This document shows, piece by piece, positions 47,039-57,705 of a DNA stretch of 64,000 nt. The stretch is taken from positions 11,236,501 through 11,300,500 of the forward strand of contig CM070578.1 of assembly GCA_036346355.1 (NCBI GenBank), read 5' to 3'. Within the stretch, counting starts at the first letter, position 1, and each line of letters begins with the position of its first letter. The notes beneath the pieces are model-generated. The model was given only the letters and a program-made list of their open reading frames with translations, was not told the DNA's origin and ran no database searches. Source of the stretch: Rhipidocladum racemiflorum. Lineage: Eukaryota > Streptophyta > Magnoliopsida > Poales > Poaceae. A program made the translations under genes and the position numbers.

Positions 47039-48214
47039 TAATGGATCCACTTCCTCTCATCCAGATTTGTAGTTTTGTGGACACTATGCTGTCAAGTAGA
47101 TTCTTCGCCAATGTTGTAGGAACCATTTACACCACCTAGATCCATGGTTGATACAAAGGTTGCGCTTTCTGTTACTGATTTCTCTGATTTGTTCGCTATG
47201 GAAATTCTTACCTTGTGTTTGGTCAGATATGGAAACCTCACAGTTAATCTAGCGAAATCTTTTTCTGCCTGTAATCTCCCAACAACTTGTAGTCTTTTCC
47301 AAGAAGATGTAAGTTTCTGGAGAGTACTCTATTGTCTGATAGCCTGAAGAGTTTGAGTAGTAAAAAATAGACAGACTTATCCTAGACTAGTAGTGATTAC
47401 CAGAGTCAATTTTCGTGTATTAATTTTCAGAAATTTTGGTCCAGGGCAAATGTTCTATGTTGCAGAAAGTACCTCTATGAAGTAGCTAGCCAAATTCAGA
47501 TAGAAATGAATAAGTTCAACAGCACAATGGCAACCATAAAACCCACCTGTTTGTTCTAGGAGATGATAATAGAACTGTCCTCGTAGTGCAGTCCATGGAT
47601 TTTGTGTCTTCCAAATTATAACACTTGTAAACTACAATGCTTCTAGCAAACATTACAGCATAAATATTCTAGAGATGAAAGGATGGTATACTAAATTTTT
47701 TTGACTCTGTCGAGCTGATAAATTTATGTCCGTTAGAACTAGGAATCTAGGTAGCCGATTGATATTGTACCTTTGATGTGCCCTACTAAAATTTCCAGTG
47801 CTCAAAGTATCAACAAATCCACCCGTTCAAATTTTTAGCGATGAAATATTATTTTCAATTTTGTAAAGATGCTACTATTGTATATTACAAGTCAGGATCA
47901 CAGTACATACATATGATAAAGGTTGTTAAGTTTGGTAGCTCTTGGCAGTAGTTGTATCATTTAGTAGTATGCCAGCATGGAGAAGACATTCAATATAGTC
48001 GTGGATACACCATTCATTAAATTAATTTTATTTTTCTTTGTCTATGGGCCATGGCATTTTTCCTTGTCAAGTCTATAGTTATTAAACGAGTTGAAATACA
48101 TTTTTTGGCATTGCTTGTTAAGTTTTTTTACATAGTTTTTAGAGAATTAGGTCCATGTGGTTAAATATCATGCATATGTAGCTGATGTTGTAGTGATTAT
48201 TACTTTAATTTTAG

Positions 48215-49412
48215 ATGGACAATAGGAAGCTTAGACGGAGGAAAATGTTGATTAGTGGTGCTGCTGCATATGTGGCTACTTGCATGATGATGTTGTATGT
48301 GCAGTGTAGAATACGTAATAGGAGACGAAATATTACGTATGGCCCAATCGAGCAAAGTGACAAGAATATAATTGATTATCTAAATAATACAATTTGGAAG
48401 AATGATACAACTTGTATTACAATAATAAGACTTTAGAGAGCTCCTTTCTTTACGTCGTGACAAGTATTGAGAGAACGCTCTCTTTGCTTCGCGATACTAT
48501 ACATGTATGTATTGAGGAGCAAGTTGTTATGTTCTTGAACACAGTTGGGCACAACATAAGGAATAGGATAGTTGGTACCAACTTTAGTAGATCAGGTGAA
48601 ATAAATAGTTGATATTTTGGACATATCCTCCATGCCATAGGCGAGCTACGAAATGATCTTATTATGCCACCTTCATTGGAGACACCAACCAAAATTGCAG
48701 GAAACCCAAGATGGGATCCATACTTTAAGGTATGATAGCTAACGAGTATGCCTTATAGATTTGTGGCTAAACTTTGTGGTTACTAATTTGTTTTGCCAAT
48801 TTATTTGAGCAAATAAGATTGTATTGGAGCCATTGATGGTACACATATAAGAACTTATGTTAATAAGCATAAGGAGGCAGCCTTTCATAGTAGGAAATCA
48901 TTTCCTACTCAAAATGTGCTGGCAGTCGTAGACTTTGATCTTCAATTCACATATGTCTTGGTTGGTTGGGAGGGCACAGCTCATGACGCTACAGTTTTAG
49001 TAGATGCGATAGAGCGTGAGAAAGGCTTACGTGTCCCTGAAGGTAAATAGAATCATTGTGGCAGTATATGTTCATACCAAATTGCTAAAAACCAATGACA
49101 TTAATGTGTTTTTCTATTTTAGGAAAATTCTACCTAGCTGATGCTGGATATGGGGCCAAATCTGGGTTCATGCCATTTTTCCACAGAGTGAGGTACCATT
49201 TGAATGAGCGGGGGGACAATCCAGTTCAAGATGAAAGGGAATTGTTCAATCTGAGGCACTCCTCATTGCGAGTAGGTGTAGAGCGTGCCTTTGGATCACT
49301 CAGGAGGAGGTTCAAAGTCCTTGATGATGCCACTCCATTCTTCCCCTTCTCAACTCAAGTTGATGTTGTCATCGCTAGTTGCATCCTTCATAATTGGGTT
49401 CTTTCTCAATAA
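48215..49412 (+). pseudogene. Harbinger DDE transposase pseudogene
   Basis: Exon-like parts are 48215-48729, about 48820-49040 and 49123-49412. The catalytic core is readable: first Asp at 48835 (GAIDGTHIRTYVNKH), second Asp at 49140 (YLADAGYGAKSGF), Glu at 49281 (VGVERAFGSLRRRFKVLDD). The N-terminal half contains YGPIEQSDKNIIDYLNNTIW and EQVVMFLNTVGHNIRNRIVG. The reading frame is broken by a shift near 48436 and by TGA at 48610-48612 (ends RSGEINS, then YFGHILHAIGELRND). The splice acceptor near 48818 is one base out of place. Although all three catalytic residues remain, no full protein can be made. Confidence 0.88.
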
Positions 49413-49721
49413 ACTGACCATTTCATTCTACCAGAGGATTCTTGGACACCTAACTCTAGTAGGACAGCAAGGGAGCAAGCACATGACCATAGAGCCATGG
49501 TTGACAAGAGACAGAGCCTTACCGATGAAATGTCGGAGAACTGTTAAAACTACCTAGGCCATTAATCATGTGAACCTTGTATTCTCATTTTCGTGTGAAC
49601 CTTGTATTCTCATTTGTCATGTGAACCTCGTATTATCATTTTTCATGAGTTCCATTTGAATCATTATTTTGTTACTATTCTGTAATTTATTATTTATGTT
49701 TTCTATCTATTACTGTAGGCA

Positions 49722-50766
49722 ATGGATTTGGATCAACATGGGGATAGTAGGGGGTAACAGTGGTGGTGGTGCTGGGGTTGTTTGGACAAATGCAATATCT
49801 ACATTTGTGCTAACCTACTTGACTAATCTAGTGGCTAGTGGTACAAGAACATCTACAGGCTTTAAGCAAGCTCATCCTAACAATTATGCTAAGGACTTGA
49901 ATGAGCTTACGAAGGTTCATGTGAGTGGCATTCAGGTTAGTAACCGCCTCAGGAAGTGGAGAAAGATTTGAGCAAAGATAAAAAAACTAAAGAATTTAAG
50001 TGGTGCTTTTTGGGATGAAGCTACCTGTACTATCAAACTTGAGCATGAGCATTACACTGGTCATATGAAGCTAATTTGCTTTCTAATTTTCAACAAACAT
50101 GTTTATACTAGATTTGATGAAGCTTGAGAATGACTACTTCTCTAATGATAGCAGGACCACCCCAAGGCTGCTCCTTTCTTGAACACTCTCCTTGAGCATT
50201 AATTATCATGAGATGGCCACTATCTTTGGGAATAGCATGGCTACAGACAGTATGCTAAGGGATCAAATGACCCTCTTGCTACAAATGTGATAGAAGTAGA
50301 AGAAGAAGCACCAGTCGATGAACATGTGGGTGTGGAAGAGGTGACGGCGTCAGGGTATGGTGGAGGTGACTCCTCGGCAAGTAAACCACCAAAGAAGAGG
50401 GCCAAGATATCAACTGATGATGACTTGCTTGCTTTCATGACCACTAATATTGATAGACTCTCTCAAGCTATTGAAAAGGCCGCTAGTTCAGATACCGATG
50501 TTTCAAAAGATCTTTGGGACAACGTGATGGGTCTCCCTAGATTTGATGAAGCACAGTTAGTCCACTACTATGCTTATTTGTATGAGAATGTTGCATTTGC
50601 CAGAGCATTCAATAAACTTAGTATTTCAAACAAATTAGTGTGGGTAACTAGGTACATCACGAGGGAAAACCTCTATGGTTTGAGTACTGACCTTATTGAT
50701 TTTAAGTACAATAGCAAAAAAATGTATAATGCTGCATGCAAAGTTATAATTTTCATCTTCTTTTAG
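49722..50766 (+). pseudogene. Harbinger accessory Myb/SANT-like protein, broken
   Basis: Begins near ATGGATTTGGATCAACATGG (49722). Readable blocks: FKQAHPNNYAKDLNELTKVH and SGIQVSNRLRKWRKI (49858-49968), the DNA-binding trihelix of the family. After several stops come IEVEEEAPVDEHVGVEEVTA, PPKKRAKISTDDDLLAFMTT (a basic nuclear-localisation-like stretch) and LPRFDEAQLVHYYAYLYENV up to 50766. In this family the protein helps the transposase bind DNA and enter the nucleus. Stops near 49752, 49969 and 50118 show it is dead. Confidence 0.8.
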
Positions 50767-51726
50767 TTACTTTTACTTGCAACATTGCTGTTTGTGCAAC
50801 TTTTTAATTACTTGCAGAGTTACTGTTACTTTATCGGCCATTTTCTTGGGCATTTAACTTGTTGTCGATAACCTTCTCTTGTTTACTGATGAAAATCTTT
50901 AGGTTGCTAAACTGCTCGCTTTGTTTTTCATCTACAAGAGTAGCATTACTTTCCATGCCTTCCGTATAACGGCATCATTGTCTGGCTGTGACTCTAGTGG
51001 TTGATCAGTTGACATAACATAAAGACAGAGCAGTACTATATATTAAGGACATTCTTCACGATTCACCTCTTTGAAAGCATTGATCAATTAGTCCTATATT
51101 TGATAGCATTAGGACTGTGTGATTCCTTTTGTTCTGAACTTCTGACATGTTGAGAGAACTTAATAGTAGTTTATGTTTGTGCCGGTTGGACAGGATTAGC
51201 GGCTTGTTCTACCGTTTTGTTGCAGTGTTTTTAGTCGACACTAAAATCCAGTATTATGTTCCCTTCTACAGTCAAAATTGTTAGCTTGGATGTTCCCCTC
51301 GGTAGGCTAATTGGAACTCAAAGGTTAACCTTGTGCATTGTTGAATTTCCTGTTAGACTATGTTAACTATATGAAATATATGTTTGTGTTCCCTCCTTTC
51401 TTTGTGGATGATACTGCATGTTGAATGCTCCAGGCATTACTAGATGCTCATGTTTGCTATAGGCATCCACAGGTGCTATTGCTATATATCAGAAGTAGCA
51501 CGATTCCTATAATAAATTGTGCGGTCTAATCTTTTCTCAAGCTAATTTTGCCTTGTGCGTATATGAGTTTACCCGAAAAAGAATCGAAGAGCCAATGGTA
51601 GCCAGTGCAAAGAATCGAAGAATCATTTTTTATGATTGAAATTGAAAAAAAAAACATCACCATTTAGCATCATTGTTTCATACCAACTCATCCCTCAAAT
51701 CAAACAGCATCTCAAACACCCTCTTA

Positions 51727-52249
51727 GTGTGTTCAATTAATTACTACTGCTATAGATTCACATAGATTTGGAAAAGGACGACGCTTTCACTATAGCAAAT
51801 CACCATAAATTAATTAGAAGCAAGAAAAACTTTTTGTTCCTGGCCAATTTTGCCGCCAAGTATCAGCAGCTACAATATCGATCGATATAATTAATGAACC
51901 TCTCCCATTGATACTATTGCCATGCATCCATGCCACATCTCGTAACTAACCCCAATTGATGAAGCAAATTAAACACGATTAATAAACAGAAAACCCCAGC
52001 GCCAAATTAATCAGTCGCATATACACAGTTTAATTCAAATCTTATACCAACAAGTACAGCACCATGCATCTCCTCCTGCGTACGTACACCTCTGGGCTCC
52101 CGCGTCTCATCGCCGCCATCCATTCAACAACTTGTACGGTGTAACATCTTCCATCCAACGGCTACGAATATCTCCGGCCGATTGATTAATTCCGGCAGGT
52201 CGCCCGAGTCACCCCGATCCCAACCCAACCACCGCGCCCAGCCGAGACC
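51727..52249 (-). other. 3' flank of the NAC gene
   Basis: No coding sequence. The part nearest the NAC stop codon (about 52050-52249) is likely its 3' UTR. No definite polyadenylation site was assigned. Confidence 0.5.
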
Positions 52250-53797
52250 TCAGAACGGCTTGCCCCAATACGTGAGGATGTCCTGGAGGAGCGGGTCGCC
52301 GGCGGCCAGCCCGGCCGCCGTCTCGATCTGCCCCATCATCGAGCCGGCCGGGTTGACGCCCGGGTCGGCGGTGGCGAACGTGCGCTCCCACTCGGCGATC
52401 TTGGGCTGGCTCTGCACCTCCGGCCGCTCGCCTCCGCACGACGACGCCGTCAGCACGTGCTCCGAGCAGCTCGAGTCCGCGTGCGCCCGCGGCATCGAGT
52501 CCGACGGCCGCGCGTCGTAGAACGCCGCCAGCTCCGAGAACGGCGGCGGCACGTAGGGCGGCGGCGGCAGCAGCACGGAAGGCTTCTGCTCTGGCGGCGA
52601 GCCGACGGCCGCATGCCCGTAGCTCGCCTTGGCCACCGCCGGCTCGGTGCGGTCGCCGCCGATCGACTTCTCCGTGCTGCCTTTCTTGTTGTAGATTCGG
52701 CACAGCACCCAGTCATCCAACTGAAACAACATATATTAAAATTCGATTAATTTAAACCATCATTTCATAATCATAGCATTTTAAATATAAATATAAATCC
52801 ATCCATGGGAAGTAGGTGTAATCCGAAGGCATTATTGGTGGGTTAATTATTTTATTTTCGTATCCGAAGGCAAAGCGCGAGAAATAATTGGCGCGTGGAA
52901 GAGATGACGCACGCCGGCATCTCCCGTGTTCACACTTGCAGCTAGGAAAGGGCCCCGCACATACATGTCACATGTGAGAGGAATAATTCATTCCCATCAC
53001 AAGGCCCACTTATTATCCCCTCACGCTTAGTAAAATTCGATTGTTAATAACAGTTAACATATATGATCGATACGTGACGATAACTACGTCCTTATCTGAA
53101 CTTTGTGATATGGCAGCGACACTAGAGAAGGCTAAAATAAAATCAGGATAACTAATTAATTCTTTGCGCGGCTTGAGCTGGTGGAAAGGTGCGTGCGTAC
53201 CCTGAGGCTGTTCTTCTTGCGGACCGAGCGGTCGACGTTGGCGAGGCGGTACTCGTGCATGATCCAGTTGGTCTTGTCGCCCTTGGGCGCCTTGCCGGTG
53301 TAGAAGACGAGCGCCTTCTTGATAGCCACCGGCTTGGGCGTGCCGACCGGCTTGTCGGCACCGGTGGCCTTCCAGTAGCCCGTGCCGGCCGCGCGGTTCG
53401 GCCGCGACCCGTTCGGGTACTTGCGGTCGCGCGGGGAGAAGAAGTACCACTCCTTCTCGCCGTACAGCGCCATTCCTGCATGCGCCGTGTACAGGGATAT
53501 ACGACGTGCAAATCAGAGACGGAAATAATAAAAACATGCATGCATGGCTGCATGCATGGGAAGCAAATTAAACGGGACACAGAGGATCGAGGTGGAGGAC
53601 ATGGACGTACTCGGGAGCTGCCACGGGTTGTGCTTGTAGAGGTCGACCTCGGCGATGATGGGCACGGCGATGGGCAGGCCGACGCACCGCCGGCAGAGGT
53701 AGTGCATCACCAGCTCCTCGTCCGTCGGGTGGAACCGGAACCCCGGCGGCAGCTGCAGGTCCTGCCCCTGCGACGCCGACCCTCCGCCGCCGCTCAT
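52250..53797 (-). CDS. NAC6: NAC transcription factor, OsNAC6/SNAC2-like
   Basis: Three exons on the minus strand (53797-53611, 53475-53201, 52720-52250) join in frame to 310 aa. Residues ~16-165 are a complete NAC domain: subdomain A LPPGFRFHPTDEELVMHYLC, then VPIIAEVDLYKHNPWQLP, EKEWYFFSPRDRKYPNGSRP, GTGYWKATGADKPV, KKALVFYTGKAPKGDKTNWI and SLRLDDWVLCRIYNKKGS. The variable C-terminal half keeps the SNAC-group blocks PSDSMPRAHADSSCSEHVL, QSQPKIAEWERTFAT and the terminal DPLLQDILTYWGKPF, the likely activation region. In rice the orthologue is induced by ABA, drought, salt and wounding and acts in the nucleus. Intron positions match the family. The start codon with SGGGG directly before the domain was chosen; an in-frame ATG lies 24 bp upstream (53821). 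Close neighbour of GA20ox2, as in rice. Confidence 0.95.
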
Positions 53798-54011
53798 CTT
53801 CTCCCTCCTCGATCCGCCCAACCGCTCGAAGCTTCACGCTTCCGCAGCTCTAAATCCACGCAACAATTCAGCCGCTAATTAAACTTCTTCTCTACTCTTC
53901 TTGCCGCGCTGTGTGTGTGTCTCTCTCTCTCCTCCTCCTCCTCCTCCTCGCCCTCCTCTTCTTCTTATCGGCCAGGAGTGCATGAAGAAAACCACGCGCC
54001 GTGCTACACGC

Positions 54012-54024
54012 GCGCCATATATAG
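54012..54024 (-). promoter_or_regulatory. TATA box of the NAC gene
   Basis: On the minus strand CGCTATATATGGCGCG, about 220 bp upstream of the start codon. It is followed by a purine-rich (GA)n leader on the coding strand (53900-53965), common in grass 5' UTRs. Confidence 0.75.
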
Positions 54025-54038
54025 CGAGTGGGGATCGT

Positions 54039-54046
54039 GACACGTG
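54039..54046. promoter_or_regulatory. ABRE/G-box CACGTG upstream of NAC
   Basis: ACACGTGT with the ACGTG core, about 20 bp upstream of the TATA box. It is the binding site type of bZIP factors in ABA-responsive promoters. A second ACGTGG core lies at about 54238-54243. Confidence 0.65.
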
Positions 54047-54236
54047 TGGGCGGGGGACGGCTTCTGTCACTGCTTACGGCACGGCGCTTGGACGGGCGCT
54101 CGCGCCTCGCGGGCTCGGCCGGGAGCGGCGAGGCGGCCGAGTGGGCCCCGTGGAACTGCGGCTCGCGTGGACAGGTGTTCCATTTTGGTATGGGGGAGCG
54201 GGGCCCACGAGGGAACGTACGCCCGTTGGTTGGGCA

Positions 54237-54245
54237 ACACGTGGT
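54237..54245. promoter_or_regulatory. Second ABRE-like ACGTGG upstream of NAC
   Basis: CAACACGTGGTGG contains ACACGTGG, an ABRE core, about 200 bp from the first. Paired ABREs fit ABA induction as known for rice OsNAC6. This is inference from motif and family only. Confidence 0.55.
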
Positions 54246-54479
54246 GGAGGGCACGAAAGCGGAAAGGTGCGACCCTGGTACGGCCCGAGAAATGTACGGA
54301 TCGATGGGCTCCGGTTGAGCGTGAACTGAACTTACTTCCTGTGGATGTAAAATGAAAAGATATTAGTAACCCTTGCGCCCATGTAAGTTGTCTAATTTCA
54401 ACAATAAACTGCCAATTTGTCTCTCTATGAGTAGCTGTTGCCCAGAACCACCCCGGTTTTTACCGTTATGGCATTCTAA

Positions 54480-54739
54480 GGTCCAGTTCGTTTTAACTTA
54501 TGGATTATGGACTCTAGATTATGAGAGAAGGTGTTTCTGATTATGGGAGAATCGGGTTGAACCGGCTACAACTTCTAGATTCGGGACTGAGCCGGTGAGA
54601 ATCAGGTTTCAGCCAAATTCTGATTCTATATAGAAATCAGCTTCTGATTCTAAGAGAAATTGTCAGAATCCTCCCGTTCGGCAAATAATCCGCATTTTTT
54701 AAAAACAGAAGCTGTACAGAAGCTAAAACGAACGGGGCC
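54480..54739. mobile_element. MITE, family copy 2 (TAA target duplication)
   Basis: Left end GGTCCAGTTCGTTTTAACTT and the reverse complement of the right end, GGCCCCGTTCGTTTTAGCTT. TAA duplications are at 54477-54479 and 54740-54742. It shares 'tctgattatgggagaatc' and 'atcctcccgttcggcaaataatccg' with the copy at 1245-1513. The 3-bp TAA duplication supports a Tourist-like element. Confidence 0.85.
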
Positions 54740-54742
54740 TAA

Positions 54743-55557
54743 GAGCGAGTAGAATAGACCATCTTAGTTTACTATAAGTATATACATATCAATTTTGTTC
54801 TACGTGGGATAGTGAAAAAAGAAAAAAGAAAAAAAAGAGCCGGCTCTCATGTTGTAGCTAGTGTCGTATAGAAAATAACATTGAATAGTTATGTACAAAA
54901 GAGAAATAGTTATTGTACAACATCTAAAGATAACATTTAAAGATAGTTATTGTACAAACTGCCTTTAATATTTATTTTAGGTGATATAGACACAAGATAG
55001 AGTAAATAACAAACAAATGTTTGCTGGCGTGATACACCGGTTAATAGTTCATTTTCTAAATTAGCAAAAACTACATTAAACAGACTATAAACCTTTGTTC
55101 TTCTGTTGTCGTCTCAGGCGCTCTCTCTCTCTCCTCTCTCCACTTAGCCAAGAAGCCACACATATCCGTGGATTAGGATGCCACATCATCTAAAATCATG
55201 ATAGTTTTGAGCGCAACATTTTGTACTAGATGTCATATTATTTGTATTGGTTTTGAGAGATTACTAGTTTAGGGATGTAAAGCAAACAGCTCTATTGTTT
55301 AGGGTTGAAATTAAACGACATGAATAGTTCAGGGTGTAATATGTATGTTTTCCAATGTCAAAAGAGAGAAATACCTTTTTAACAAAACAATAATCGTTTT
55401 TGTTCTGGAGAAAACCAACCTTTTGGCTTTAATCTAACTGGTGTGGGGAAATGTATGCACGATGCAACAAATTTATTTGTCGAGTTTCCCGCACACAAAA
55501 GCAGACCTTATAAATTATGGTTTGAAGCTGATCTACAGAAGAGACCATAAAGTTGAG
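54743..55557. other. Intergenic AT-rich, no gene
   Basis: No coding similarity and no clear repeat boundary. Confidence 0.6.
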
Positions 55558-55745
55558 GACCACGCGGCGCGGTTGATTAGCGCATAGGAGGTGCGCTCAG
55601 TCGATCTGGGTTTGAGCGCAGCTCGATCTGACTCTCACAAAGTGGTGTACAATGCATGCGCGTGTGTACAGTATGCGTATAGCTCGGTTATTTTTTTCTT
55701 TTTAAATGAATACTAATGCTCTGACTAATTTCTTTTAAAAAAGAG
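55558..55745 (+). mobile_element. tRNA-derived SINE-like element, copy 3
   Basis: GGCGCGGTTGATTAGCGCAT (A-box-like) at about 55565 and TCTGGGTTTGAGCGCAG (B-box-like) at about 55605. The tail 'gctcggttatttttttcttt', then 'taaatgaatactaatgctctg', matches the tail of the copy at 41105. Confidence 0.6.
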
Positions 55746-56307
55746 TATAGAGTTTTAAATTTTAAAAACATTCCTAATATTTTGTGGCCACAATCTTTGA
55801 ACTGAATAACGCATAGAATGCATGCTTTCCAAATATCTCCATACGATTTTGGATAAGAAATTTTTAATTGACTAAAGAAAATGAATAAAAAATAACAACA
55901 ATGACATGTAAAATGAACTCCAATTAAAATAAGAGAGAGGGAGAAACACTAGAGGACACTGTACCGTCATTTGTCATTAGATTGAATCAAACAAACCACA
56001 TCTTATCCTTACGTTGTCTTCTCTATCCATTCCCTACTCTTCCTGATCCCATATCTATCACCACAGCCGACCGCCATGCGTGTGCTCCCAAAATGAAGTA
56101 ATAATCCTCCATCTCTGCGTACGGCGAGCCCAATGCCACTCTTTCCTCGGTGTCCTCCACCGCGAGATCACCGGATTTATTTCTCGATACTTTCGACCGG
56201 AGGAGAGGAAGAGAAATTCATTCGAATCGATGTGTTCGTGGTGTCATCATGTGCGTGTGTGGTTGTCTAGATCGGTCGTTTGATGTGGTGTCGAGTGCCT
56301 GGTCGAC

Positions 56308-56800
56308 ATGGGATTTGGGAATGGGGCAAGCTCCTCGTCCTCACGGCTATACCCGGCAACGCTGCGCCGCACCACCACGGCGGGAGGGGCACATGTCTTC
56401 GTAGCCCAAGACCTTAGCGAACGTCTTCATCACTGTGGTCGGCGCTGGCATGCTGGAGATGTTGTACACCTTCTCTCGCATTGGATGGACGGCAGGATTC
56501 ATCCTGCTCCTCTCTGTCGCCATGCTCACCATCTACAGCATGATGCTGCTGGTTGCCTCCGTCGTCACCTCACTAATGAGCACCCCAATATCGCCTCATT
56601 TGGGGACTTTGGCTATGACATTCTTTCGTGCACCCGATCGCTTCGTTGTGGATGCCATGCTGGTGCTTAGCCAGGCCAACTTCTGCATTGGCCGGCTCCG
56701 TTGCAGCTACTGTAGTCAGGCCGAAGTTGGAGAAGAGGCTGCAACGATAGCGGGTAGTGTTGGGCAGCTCCATGGCGGCGCAATAGTGCCATCGTAGCTA
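56308..56800 (+). pseudogene. Amino-acid/auxin permease (AVT3-like) pseudogene
   Basis: The N-terminal quarter of an AAAP-family vacuolar amino-acid transporter. It starts ATG at 56308 (MGFGNGASSSSSRLYPATLR). The frame shifts near 56390; the correct next frame reads MSS-stop-PKTLANVFITVVGAGM, with a nonsense TAG at 56402-56404. The first membrane segments are recognisable (TFSRIGWTAGFILLLSVAML, TIYSMMLLVAS). Another shift near 56550 moves to RRHLTNEHPNIASFGDFGYD, and a further one returns to RFVVDAMLVLSQANFCIG at about 56637-56690. The similarity then ends and the other ~8 membrane segments are missing. Family members are often intronless, so this need not be a retrocopy. Confidence 0.8.
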
Positions 56801-56817
56801 GGTGAGCTCACCTGGAA

Positions 56818-57035
56818 CTAGCCAAAACTTCTCAAAACTTTTGGTTGAAACATGTCGAAACTGGTTGAAACTTCTTAAAACTCTTGACTGAAACGCATTT
56901 GAAACTTGAGTTCCAAAATCTGAAACTCGTTGAAACTTGCTTTTGAAACTTTTTTGAATCTTCTAGAAACATATGAAACTCATTGAAACATGAAACCTTT
57001 TTTTAACATTTTCATAAAACTTGCCGAAAATAGAT
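56818..57035. repeat. Degenerate GAAACT-type minisatellite
   Basis: About 15-20 occurrences of 'gaaact' with variable spacers ('ggttgaaacttct', 'tcgttgaaacttgc', 'tcattgaaacatg') over ~215 bp. Typical spacing is about 11-14 bp. It starts right after the transporter pseudogene. Confidence 0.75.
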
Positions 57036-57309
57036 GAAACTTCGATAGAATCTAGTGAACTCACATATATCATTGGGAACACTCCCAACGGTACACAATT
57101 CTATGGCACTACTGTTAAAAAATAGTGGCTTGAACATTTTTTGGGGGGAGGGGAGGGCAAGTGTCCCCCTAATTTTCCATGTGGGTTCATCTTCGCTCAT
57201 GCTATAATTACATATAATAATTATTGCATCAAATATTTTTCTGTTGATTCTAATGCACAATAGTATTTTAATATATCATGCATATTTTTTTAGTTATGAA
57301 AGAGAATTT

Positions 57310-57705
57310 TGTATGTCAACTCAACTCAACTCAAGAACAATAACTCCCACATAATAGTGGGCACAACGAAAAAAAGTTAAATAACCGGATACAAAACATT
57401 CTAGATCAAATACACTTCATAATTTCAAAAAAAAATATTGCAATATGGATTACTTTTTTATTTTTGCATAATTTTTCTAGTCAATTAAATTCAACTGGAG
57501 ATATCTAACTACCACAAAATAGTGTGGGAAACAAGAAAGGATAATATTTTTATATAATGATCTAATACATAGTATTGTTAATCTATGTTGCATAATTTGT
57601 AAACCACGAAACAAAATTCCATAGGTAAATTAAACTCAATACTAAACAACCCCACACAATAATGGGGACATAAACATAGTAACTTTTTTTATTGTTTTTT
57701 TTTTA
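57310..57705. repeat. ~345-bp tandem repeat, left part
   Basis: The same AT-rich repeat as at 62878-63930. Recurrent phrases are 'caactcaa...acaa...cccacataatagtg' (57318, 57630), 'tttttgcataatttttctagt' and 'actaccacaaaatagtgtggg' (57506). The array is cut at about 57705 by the gypsy remnant and resumes at about 62878. Confidence 0.7.

Larger units (their letters stand above)
47042..51723 (+). mobile_element. PIF/Harbinger transposon carrying both genes (decayed)
   Basis: Contains a DDE transposase pseudogene followed by a Myb/SANT-like ORF, the two-gene layout of PIF/Harbinger elements. At the right edge the sequence 'gcatctcaaacaccctc' is followed by TTA (51724-51726), which looks like a terminal repeat plus the 3-bp target site. 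I could not find the matching left terminal repeat, so the left limit is set only by the neighbouring element at 47038. Non-coding sequence fills 47042-48214 and 50767-51723. Confidence 0.6.

Noticed and set aside
53189..53878. Plus-strand open frame of 229 codons
   Set aside because: Antisense of NAC exons 1-2 reading across the intron. The minus strand carries the complete NAC domain.
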